From Pinisolibacter aquiterrae (GTDB lineage: Bacteria; Pseudomonadota; Alphaproteobacteria; Rhizobiales; Ancalomicrobiaceae): a DNA stretch of 64,000 nucleotides. Location: assembly GCF_019160155.1 (NCBI RefSeq), contig NZ_JAFNIH010000041.1:228871-292870 (forward strand), in the 5' to 3' direction. Under the pieces are notes generated by a model. That model worked only from the letters and a program-made list of their open reading frames with translations, searched no databases and was not told where the DNA came from. Below are positions 8,725 through 15,564 of the stretch, piece after piece. The translations under genes and the position numbers were made by a program. How positions within the stretch are numbered: position 1 is the first letter of the stretch; every line of letters starts with the position of its first letter.

Positions 8725-8770
8725 CTAAATGAAGCCTAAGCGCGGGCCGGCGATGCTAAGACCTTCCTAA
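8725..8770. promoter_or_regulatory. Four CTAA direct repeats spaced 11-20-11 in a divergent promoter
   Basis: CTAA starts at 8725, 8736, 8756 and 8767. The outer two belong to an exact 9-base repeat CCTTCCTAA (8720-8728 and 8762-8770). Spacing near whole helical turns suggests tandem dimers of a winged-helix or LysR-type regulator bind one DNA face. The region controls the divergent genes at 8664 and 8807. Confidence 0.45.
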
Positions 8771-8806
8771 GCGGCGGGCCTGAGCGGCGGGGACGACGGA
8801 GGCGAC

Positions 8807-9274
8807 ATGATTCTGGACGACGAGCGGCGAGCCTTTCTCGTGAGCCCCGTCATGATCGTCGTCGCGGGCTGCGGTGCGGATCTGCGGCCCTCGATCGCGC
8901 GCGCCCTCGGGGCGCGTCTCGGCGCGGGCGACGAGGTCGAGTTGGTGGTGTCGCGCTGGCAATGGCCGACCCTGGTCGACGATGTCGCCGAGCGGGGCGG
9001 CGTCGCCGTCACCTTCGTGCGGCCGAACGATTACGTCACCTATCAAGTGAAGGGACGAGGACGGGTGCGCGCGGCGGGCCCCGACGACCTCGCTCTGGTG
9101 GAGCGCTACGTCGCGACCGTCTCCGCGACGCTCTCCGCGCTCGGCGTTCCCGCGCCCGTCATGGCCCCCTGGCTGGTGCCCCGGGATCTCGTCGTGATCA
9201 CCGTCTCGGTCGACGCGATCTATGTCCAGACCCCCGGTGCCGCGGCCGGGTCGCGCTTGGAGCCCGCGCGATGA
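8807..9274 (+). CDS. Split-barrel flavin-binding (pyridoxamine-phosphate-oxidase-like) protein
   Basis: A 155-residue single-domain protein that resembles the FMN-binding split-barrel fold: an N-terminal strand pair (FLVSPVMIVVAGCG), the central VAVTFVRPNDYVTYQVKGRGRV stretch and a C-terminal strand with VSVDAIYVQTPG. Enzymatic activity cannot be inferred. GGAGG lies just before the ATG. Its stop overlaps the next start (ATGA at 9271-9274), and the next protein begins with the same fold, so the two probably form a complex or a heterodimer. Confidence 0.65.
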   Translation: MILDDERRAFLVSPVMIVVAGCGADLRPSIARALGARLGAGDEVELVVSRWQWPTLVDDVAERGGVAVTFVRPNDYVTYQVKGRGRVRAAGPDDLALVERYVATVSATLSALGVPAPVMAPWLVPRDLVVITVSVDAIYVQTPGAAAGSRLEPAR

Positions 9275-10596
9275 CGCTCACGCTCTCCGATCTCTCGGCC
9301 TGTTTCGATGGGGTGATCCCGTCGTTGGTGGCCACCACCGACGCCAGCGGCCGGCCGAACGTCTCCTATCTCTCCCAGGTCGTCGCCGTCGATGCGACCC
9401 ATGTGGCCCTGTCGAACCAGTTCTTCGGCAAGACCGCCGCCAACATCCGCGAGAATCCGAACGCCACGTTGCTGCTGGTCGACGGACGCAGCGGCGAGCA
9501 ATACCGGCTCGACGTCCACTTTCGCGAAACGCTGATCGGCGGATCGATCTTCGACCGGATCGCCGCCCGGCTCGAGGCCGTGCGCGAGGAGAGCGGCCCG
9601 AATTCCGTGATGCGTCTGCGCGGTGTCGACGTCTACCGGGTCGAGGCGATCCGTCGTGTTCCCTCGCCGGCCGAGACCACGCCGGCTCCGGTCGTTCGGC
9701 CGCGGTCCTTCGCCGCTCTCGCCGAGCAGGCGTCGAGGATCGCGGATCAGGCCGACCTCGAAGCGATCATCGAGACGGCCCTCGCCGTTCTCTCGCGCGA
9801 TCTCGGTCTCGAACACGTCCTCGTCCTGCTGCTCGACCCCGGTCGCGGCGTTCTCACGACGATCGGCAGCCTCGGCTACGAACGCTCCGGCATCGGCTCG
9901 GAAGTGGCGATCGGCGAGCGCCCGATCGGCGTCGCCGCGCAGTCCGGTCTCGTCGTCCGGATCGCCGACCTCAGCCGCGAGCGCCGCTTCGGCGCCGCCG
10001 TCCGCGCCTCCTCGCACGACGAGAACCGCACCCGGAGCATCGCCGTTCCAGGGCTCGCGGACGCCCTCAGCCAGATCGTCGTGCCGCTCGTCTGGGGCGG
10101 GGAGACGAGAGGCGTCCTCTTCGCCGAGAGCCGCCGCCGCCTCGCCTTCGACGCCGACGACGAGGCGATCCTGACGGTTCTCGCCCGCCAGATCGCCGCC
10201 GGCATCGCCGCCGCCGAGGCGACCTCCGAGGCCCTCGCGCCCCCCTCCGCGGTGGTCGCGCCGCCGTCGACGGGCCGGTCCTTCCGTGTGGTTCATCACC
10301 ATTTCGACGACAGCGTCTTCGTCGACGACGAATACGTCATCAAGGGGGTCTCGGGTCGCCTGCTCGTCCACATGCTCGGCGTCGTGGAGCGGGAGGGACG
10401 CGACGAATTCACCAATCGGGAACTGCGCCTGGCCGACGGTCTGAAGTTGCCCGATGTGAAGGACAATCTGGAGACGCGGCTCCTTCTGCTCCGCCGTCGA
10501 CTGGAGGAGAAGTCGCTCCCGCTCCGCCTCCTGCGCATCGACCGTGGCCGAATGCGCCTCACACTCGACGGACGGCCGATCCTGACGAAGCTCTGA
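9271..10596 (+). CDS. Split-barrel / GAF / winged-helix protein, probable ligand-sensing regulator
   Basis: A 441-residue protein with three parts: a split-barrel flavin-binding-like domain (about 1-130, starting LSACFDGVIPSLVATTD), a GAF domain (about 150-320, ending AILTVLARQIAAGIAAAE) and a C-terminal winged-helix-like domain (about 345-441, with FTNRELR and DNLETRLLLLRRRLEE). The GAF domain could bind a small ligand or flavin. The C-terminus resembles OmpR-type DNA-binding domains, so I infer a one-component transcription factor. The ATG overlaps the upstream stop. The CTAA repeats in the upstream divergent promoter are a plausible target. No kinase, cyclase or receiver motif is present. 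Confidence 0.7.
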   Translation: MTLTLSDLSACFDGVIPSLVATTDASGRPNVSYLSQVVAVDATHVALSNQFFGKTAANIRENPNATLLLVDGRSGEQYRLDVHFRETLIGGSIFDRIAARLEAVREESGPNSVMRLRGVDVYRVEAIRRVPSPAETTPAPVVRPRSFAALAEQASRIADQADLEAIIETALAVLSRDLGLEHVLVLLLDPGRGVLTTIGSLGYERSGIGSEVAIGERPIGVAAQSGLVVRIADLSRERRFGAAVRASSHDENRTRSIAVPGLADALSQIVVPLVWGGETRGVLFAESRRRLAFDADDEAILTVLARQIAAGIAAAEATSEALAPPSAVVAPPSTGRSFRVVHHHFDDSVFVDDEYVIKGVSGRLLVHMLGVVEREGRDEFTNRELRLADGLKLPDVKDNLETRLLLLRRRLEEKSLPLRLLRIDRGRMRLTLDGRPILTKL

Positions 10597-10645
10597 TCCC
10601 CTCGCCTCCCGCGCGGGATCTCCCGCCTCGTGGGAGGGGCGGAGG

Positions 10646-11341
10646 TCAGATCTCTTCGTCGGCCTCTTCCTGCCGATCGGTCCGCTCGGGCGGGGTGGCG
10701 ACCGGGGGATATTGATCCAAGGCCTCCTCGAGCCGATCGGTGACGGTCGCCCACCCCCGATCGAAGATGATCGCCTTGGAGCAGAACTCGACCAGATCCC
10801 TCCCGCGCGTGCTCGAGGTGATCAGCGTCTTGCCCTCCGTCCGTTCGTCGAACAGCACCCGCCACATCTGCCCGAAACGGTCTCGGGGAGACGGAAAGGG
10901 CGCGTCGACGATATAGATGTCGAACGGTGGCAGAAGGGCGATGGCGAAGACGAATTCCCGCCGGAACTCGATGGGCCAGTGCGTCGACAGCTCGTCGAGT
11001 TGCGCGGGCGAGGTCAGAAGCGTCTCGAGAATCCCGTTCGACAGGGCCATGTCGAGACCGTAGAGCCGAGCGACCAGCGCGACGATGTGGCGGCCCGTGA
11101 CCTTGCCGCGAATGAAGCCGGGACGCCCGATCGGCCAGGACGACGATCCGACTGCGGTGACATGACCGGCGTGAGGGGGCCTCAGCCGCGCGAGCAGGTC
11201 GATCGCCGGACGACGCAGGTGGGGGTCGCCCGTCAGCAGGGCATAGCGGTCGACGGGGAGGTCCAGGTCGACGCGATCGGCCAAGAGCCGCTTCGAACCG
11301 GCGACGCGAGGCGAATCCGAGACCCGACTGAGAAGGATCAT
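10646..11341 (-). CDS. Degenerate ABC-transporter ATPase (pseudo-ATPase) paired with Kps-type permease
   Basis: A 231-residue protein with the length and outline of a KpsT/CtrD-type exporter ATPase, but every catalytic motif is eroded. The Walker A position reads GDPHLRRPAID (residues 38-48) without the Gly-Lys-Ser/Thr, the signature position reads STHWPIEFRREF, Walker B is IYIVDA with Ala147 where the catalytic Glu belongs, and the switch His position is in TSSTRG. The frame is intact and the ATG follows the permease stop by four bases, so it looks maintained. It probably cannot hydrolyse ATP; a regulatory or scaffolding role, or partnership with an ATPase encoded elsewhere, is inferred. The acidic tail is EEADEEI. 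Confidence 0.72.
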   Translation of the reverse strand: MILLSRVSDSPRVAGSKRLLADRVDLDLPVDRYALLTGDPHLRRPAIDLLARLRPPHAGHVTAVGSSSWPIGRPGFIRGKVTGRHIVALVARLYGLDMALSNGILETLLTSPAQLDELSTHWPIEFRREFVFAIALLPPFDIYIVDAPFPSPRDRFGQMWRVLFDERTEGKTLITSSTRGRDLVEFCSKAIIFDRGWATVTDRLEEALDQYPPVATPPERTDRQEEADEEI

Positions 11342-11345
11342 TGTG

Positions 11346-12590
11346 TCACATGGGCTGGATGTAACGTCGTATCAGCCTTTCCGCGATGAGGGCGATCGAC
11401 AGGCCCGCGATCACCGACAACCAGAAATAGCTCAGGCTGGCGTCCGAACAAACATATGCGTCGAAATAGAAGGAGCGCAACAGCTGCGTCCCGTGCGCCA
11501 GCGGATTCCAGAGGATGTATCCGCGATAGGCCTCGGGGAGTTGCTCCGTCACGAAAAAGATCGAGGAGAACAACTGCAGGATTCTCTCGATGACGGGGGT
11601 CAGGCGATTGAAGTAGGGCCAGAAGATGTCGATCGTCCCGAAGAGGACGCCGAGGCTCAAGCCCAGCGCCCAGATCCCGACGAAATGAACCGCGACCAGG
11701 GCCATGTGGTCCGGCGGCCCCATCAGGCCGAGCGCGCCGCCGATCAGGGAGATCGTCGTCAGCGACACGGTGAAGATCACCAGATAGATCAGCGCCACGG
11801 CGACGGCCTGATGCATGGGGGTGATCATCGGGAAGTTCACCAGGACCCGGTTGTGCGAAATCTGGCCGGTGACGCGGAAGATCACCTGCCGAAACATGAC
11901 CCAACTCCCGCCGCCGAGGAGGGCGAAGGTCGGAACGTCCATGTTCAGGATCGTGCGCGTGTCGACCAGGAGATAGCCGACGTGGATGATCGCCAGGAGG
12001 ACCGCCGGCTGTATCAGCAGCCAGACGACCGCGATGCGGCTTTCGGACGCGATCAGATGGAACTGGTGCAGGACCAGGGCCCGGACGATGTTGATCGTGT
12101 TCGAAGGCGACGACGACGTGGTGGAGCCGGTCCCCGTCCGGGGATCGAGGAAGGCGAGGGCCTGCCGCAGCCTGTCGACCGTCGCGGTGTCCGCCGGAGA
12201 GGCCGGGTCCGGCGCGCCGGCGGAAGCCCGTTCGCGTTCGACGATTCCCCGTTTCCGATCGAGACGGACACGCCGGCTGCGTTCGAGGTTCTCGAGAATG
12301 GCGTCCAGTTCCGCCGGGCGATAGTTCGGGGCCCAGACGTCGATGCCGGCGCGAATGTCGAGCTCCAGGAGACGGATGGTCTGCCTCAAGATGCGGATTT
12401 CGATTTCGCGGGTATCCTCGTCCATCGGAGGGTCCTGCGAATCGAAGAAGCGCAAGAGGTACTTCTGAGCGCTGTCGTATATTCTTCGCCGATCGCCCAT
12501 CGTCTCGTGCGGGGCGCCGGCGAGCGCGCGAAGCAAGACCGTGAGATAGGAGCGCTTCGTGGACGCCGTCTCGGCTTGCTGCGCGGACAT
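11346..12590 (-). CDS. Kps/Wzm-type ABC-2 polysaccharide export permease with long N-terminal extension
   Basis: Predicted inner-membrane exporter subunit, 414 residues. The C-terminal 260 residues hold six hydrophobic segments of the ABC-2 type (for example VWLLIQPAVLLAIIHVGYLL and FWLSVIAGLSIALIAERLI), as in KpsM. The first 150 or so residues are hydrophilic, rich in Arg and Glu and probably partly coiled, which KpsM proteins normally lack. The ATG at 12590 gives a sensible Met-Ser start; the upstream frame is low complexity. It precedes the degenerate ATPase gene by four bases and is divergent from the ligase/carrier operon. Confidence 0.82.
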   Translation of the reverse strand: MSAQQAETASTKRSYLTVLLRALAGAPHETMGDRRRIYDSAQKYLLRFFDSQDPPMDEDTREIEIRILRQTIRLLELDIRAGIDVWAPNYRPAELDAILENLERSRRVRLDRKRGIVERERASAGAPDPASPADTATVDRLRQALAFLDPRTGTGSTTSSSPSNTINIVRALVLHQFHLIASESRIAVVWLLIQPAVLLAIIHVGYLLVDTRTILNMDVPTFALLGGGSWVMFRQVIFRVTGQISHNRVLVNFPMITPMHQAVAVALIYLVIFTVSLTTISLIGGALGLMGPPDHMALVAVHFVGIWALGLSLGVLFGTIDIFWPYFNRLTPVIERILQLFSSIFFVTEQLPEAYRGYILWNPLAHGTQLLRSFYFDAYVCSDASLSYFWLSVIAGLSIALIAERLIRRYIQPM

Positions 12591-12992
12591 GGGTCGGAAC
12601 TCCGGTCGGATCGAAACCGCGTGGCGGCGATCGGTGCGGCGAGAGGAGCCCGAGAGGGCTGGGTCCACATCGACGGCCGATCCCCGTGTAATGCTCTTTC
12701 GCGAAGTGAATTGTATATGACAAGGCGAATTCGGTGGCCTTTTCTTGATGGGGGGGCGTGAGCCGCCTCCGAGGGGTCTCGCTCGCCGCCCCCGCGAGAC
12801 CGTCGCGGGCACCGGCTCGAGACCGGCACCGGCTGTCTGATTGACAGACGGTGCGCGAGTCTGCGATCAAGAGCCTGCGGAGAGACCGTCGGTGAGGTGG
12901 CGGCCAAAGGAGCTCCCGACGGCTCGGCGACTTTGAAAATCGGAAAATCTGACCTTCACGGATTGCCGACGAGCTTCATGGGAGTTTCCGAA
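12591..12992. promoter_or_regulatory. 402-base divergent promoter region between exporter and ligase operons
   Basis: No gene is supported here. It is less GC-rich than its surroundings in two places. An inverted repeat CTGTC-TGATT-GACAG lies at 12833-12847 and overlaps an exact TTGACA (12841-12846); the best -10 match 18 bases on (GATCAA) is poor. GGAG at 12981-12984 is the ribosome-binding site of the ligase. Promoters are therefore only tentatively located. Confidence 0.35.
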
Positions 12993-14489
12993 ATGTTTGT
13001 CGATGTAGTCGACCGTTTCTTGGCGATGGCGGAACGGCATCCACACCGCTCGGCAATAGAAACTTCCGACGGACGATACAGCTACGCTTGGCTGGAGGAG
13101 CGTGTCCGCGCCTATGCGAAGATCTTCTCCGCGCTTCCGGAACCGAAGATCGCGATAGCCCTGCCGCAGGTGGCCGACGCCTATGCGTGTATCTTGGCCA
13201 GTGGGCTCGCCGGCGGCTTTCACACGCCGATGAACACGACCGCCCCGGCCGACAAGCTCAAGCGCATCCTGCGCAGCTTCGAGCCGGATTTCGTCGTCGC
13301 CAGTGCCGCGACGGCCGGCGAGTTGCTCGACGCGGCGCCGAACGCGGTACACATCGACCCGACCACGGTCTCGTCGAGCGACGGGCTCTCCGGCGCCGGC
13401 CGACGCAATCGTCTCGCCTATGTCATGTTCACCTCCGGCTCTACCGGCGAGCCGAAGGGCGTGATGATTTCGCGGGCCAGCCTCGCCAATTACGTGGACT
13501 GGCTGGGGACGCTCGGCATCACGCCGGACGATCGCCTCTCGCAACAGCCCAATCTCGCCTTCGACATCAGCATGACCGACATCTTCGGAGCCCTGTGCTT
13601 CGGGGCGTCGCTCCACCCGCTGAACGAGGAGACGGATCGGATGTTCCCGGCGCAGTTCATCGCGCGGAAGGGCATCACGATCTGGAACTCCACACCGAGC
13701 GCCGTCAGCCTGATGATGCGCGCGCGGCAGGTGACGCGCGAGAATCTGTCGACGGTCCGCCTCTTCAACTTCTGTGGCGAGCCTCTGGTTCGCCAGCAGC
13801 TCGACGCGATCTTCGCGGTCGTGCCGGAGGCGCTGGCGCAGAACACCTATGGTCCGACCGAGGCCACCATCGCGATCACCGAACAGCCGCTGACCGCCTC
13901 CGACTACGAGCGCTTCTGTGGCGCGTCGGTCGCCCTCGGCCCCTGCATTCCGAACATGAAGGTCACGCTCGTCGGCGGCCCCTCGCCCAATGAGGGGCAG
14001 GTGGTGATCTCGGGGCCGCAGCTCGCCGAAGGCTATTGGCGCGACCCGGTTCGCACCGATCAGGCCTTCCAGGCGATCCCGGAACTCGGTGGCGAGCGCG
14101 GGTACTTCACCGGCGACTGGGCGGAGATGCGCGACGGCAATCTCTTCTTCAAGGAGCGTATCGACTTCCAGGTCAAGGTGAAGGGCTATCGGATCGAGAT
14201 GGACGAGGTCGTGTCCGCGATCAGAAAGTGTGGCTGGCCGGTGGCGATCGTCTTCAAGCGGGACGATTCCCTCGCGGCGGTGGTCGAGAGCAACGGCGGT
14301 GCGCCGCTCGACGAAGCCGCTCTCAAGGCCGCGCTGACGACGGTGATCGAGGCGCATGCGGTTCCGAGCCGCATTCTCGAGATTCCGAAGGCCCCGCGCA
14401 ACGAGAATGACAAACTCGACCGAAAGGCCGCGGCCGCCTGGTTCGAGGAGACACTTCACGCGATGAAGGAGCGTAGAAAAAATGGATGA
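12993..14489 (+). CDS. Class I adenylate-forming ligase (DltA/NRPS adenylation-like)
   Basis: Activates a carboxylic acid as acyl- or aminoacyl-adenylate and probably loads it on the carrier protein encoded next. The 498-residue enzyme has the P-loop-like core FTSGSTGEPKGV, NTYGPTEATIAIT, YFTGDWAEM, the hinge motif FQVKVKGYRIEMDEV and the C-terminal lysine in NENDKLDRKA. Overall it resembles D-alanine:carrier-protein ligase DltA and stand-alone NRPS adenylation domains, but the amino-acid specificity cannot be read by eye. I chose ATG 12993 because GGAG lies eight bases before it. Its stop overlaps the carrier start by eight bases. Confidence 0.88.
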   Translation: MFVDVVDRFLAMAERHPHRSAIETSDGRYSYAWLEERVRAYAKIFSALPEPKIAIALPQVADAYACILASGLAGGFHTPMNTTAPADKLKRILRSFEPDFVVASAATAGELLDAAPNAVHIDPTTVSSSDGLSGAGRRNRLAYVMFTSGSTGEPKGVMISRASLANYVDWLGTLGITPDDRLSQQPNLAFDISMTDIFGALCFGASLHPLNEETDRMFPAQFIARKGITIWNSTPSAVSLMMRARQVTRENLSTVRLFNFCGEPLVRQQLDAIFAVVPEALAQNTYGPTEATIAITEQPLTASDYERFCGASVALGPCIPNMKVTLVGGPSPNEGQVVISGPQLAEGYWRDPVRTDQAFQAIPELGGERGYFTGDWAEMRDGNLFFKERIDFQVKVKGYRIEMDEVVSAIRKCGWPVAIVFKRDDSLAAVVESNGGAPLDEAALKAALTTVIEAHAVPSRILEIPKAPRNENDKLDRKAAAAWFEETLHAMKERRKNG

Positions 14490-14751
14490 ACAGGCGATCT
14501 TCAACCGCATCGTCGACATCATCTCGGCCGAATTCCCCGACAACGACGAGCCGATCACGCGGGACACCACCGCCGAGGACGTCGCCGGCTGGGACAGCAT
14601 CGCTCACGTCGGACTGATGGCGGCGATCGAGGAGGCCTTCGGCATTCGCTTCTCGCCGGTCGAGATCGTGAGCTTCGAAGAGGTCGGCGGGGTCGTGCGC
14701 TCCGTCGCGGAGAAATTGGCCGCAGCCGGTGGCGCTGCCGCCGCTTCTTGA
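14482..14751 (+). CDS. Acyl/aminoacyl carrier protein
   Basis: An 89-residue carrier protein with the phosphopantetheine attachment site GWDSIAH (Ser about residue 39) and the following acidic helix (MAAIEEAFGIRF) that docks partner enzymes. Length and sequence fit ACP or Dcp/DltC-type carriers. It starts inside the ligase stop region after AAGGAG, so translation is coupled, and the ligase is its likely loading enzyme. No phosphopantetheinyl transferase lies nearby. Confidence 0.9.
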   Translation: MDEQAIFNRIVDIISAEFPDNDEPITRDTTAEDVAGWDSIAHVGLMAAIEEAFGIRFSPVEIVSFEEVGGVVRSVAEKLAAAGGAAAAS

Positions 14752-14766
14752 ACGCGAGGGTGAGCC

Positions 14767-15369
14767 GTGACCCAAGAGATACGCCGACTGACGAGGAGCG
14801 ACGTCGAAAGTGGCCTGAGCGAGGACGCGAAGGTCGATCTCGGCGACCTCATCTTCAGTGCTCTGCCGGAGCTCTACGAGCACGTCCCGATGGATCGGGA
14901 CGCTCTCAAGAAGATTCTCGCCGATCAGGTCGATGTCGAGATGACCGAGCTTTCGGAGACCTGGAGCTATTGGGAGGAGGGGCGCTTGCTCGGACTTCTC
15001 TCGGTGGTCGATTCGAAGGACCTCACGCCGTGCCAGCGCAACGGCACTCTCGACATCGTGCGTCGGCTCTCGCCCGAGGGCCGCAAGACCTTCAGGGACG
15101 TGCTGACGGGTCACGGTGCTCGCGTCGAGGATCTCGCGCGGCCGGAAGGGAAGTACCTGCCTCGGATGGCGGTTTCCGCCGCCGCGCGAGGACGAGGCGT
15201 GGCGCGCAAGCTGATGAACCACGTGCTCGGCCTCTATCCCGATCAGCTCTTCGCGCTTCATGTGGCGCGGACCAACGACATCGTCATTCGACTGCACACG
15301 TCTCTCGGATTCGTGCGGCAATCGGACGTGGATCTCCCGATCGTCGTGCTGGTTCGTCCCCCTGTGTGA
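14767..15369 (+). CDS. GNAT-family acyltransferase
   Basis: A 200-residue GNAT-fold protein. The acyl-CoA-binding loop is PRMAVSAAARGRGVARKLMNHVLG (Arg/Gly-x-x-Gly type) and the C-terminal strand is DIVIRLHTSLGFVRQSD, typical of the family. It starts with GTG after GAGGGTGAG, 15 bases after the carrier gene. In this operon it could transfer an acyl group from the carrier protein to a sugar or amine; that role is inferred from context only. Confidence 0.75.
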   Translation: MTQEIRRLTRSDVESGLSEDAKVDLGDLIFSALPELYEHVPMDRDALKKILADQVDVEMTELSETWSYWEEGRLLGLLSVVDSKDLTPCQRNGTLDIVRRLSPEGRKTFRDVLTGHGARVEDLARPEGKYLPRMAVSAAARGRGVARKLMNHVLGLYPDQLFALHVARTNDIVIRLHTSLGFVRQSDVDLPIVVLVRPPV

Positions 15370-15564
15370 ACGGCATCGAACATGGTCCCGGCCGGAACCA
15401 CGCCTCGGCGACGATCGGCCCCGACGCGCGGTCCATGTCGAACTTCGTCGACCCGCGCGACGAGGTTCGATCCCGTCGGCATGCCGGACCGGGAAATCAC
15501 GGCGTCTCTCGGGCAGAGTGGCGTTGCGACGACGACATCTCGTCGTAACTGAGGAGGCTGGCAG

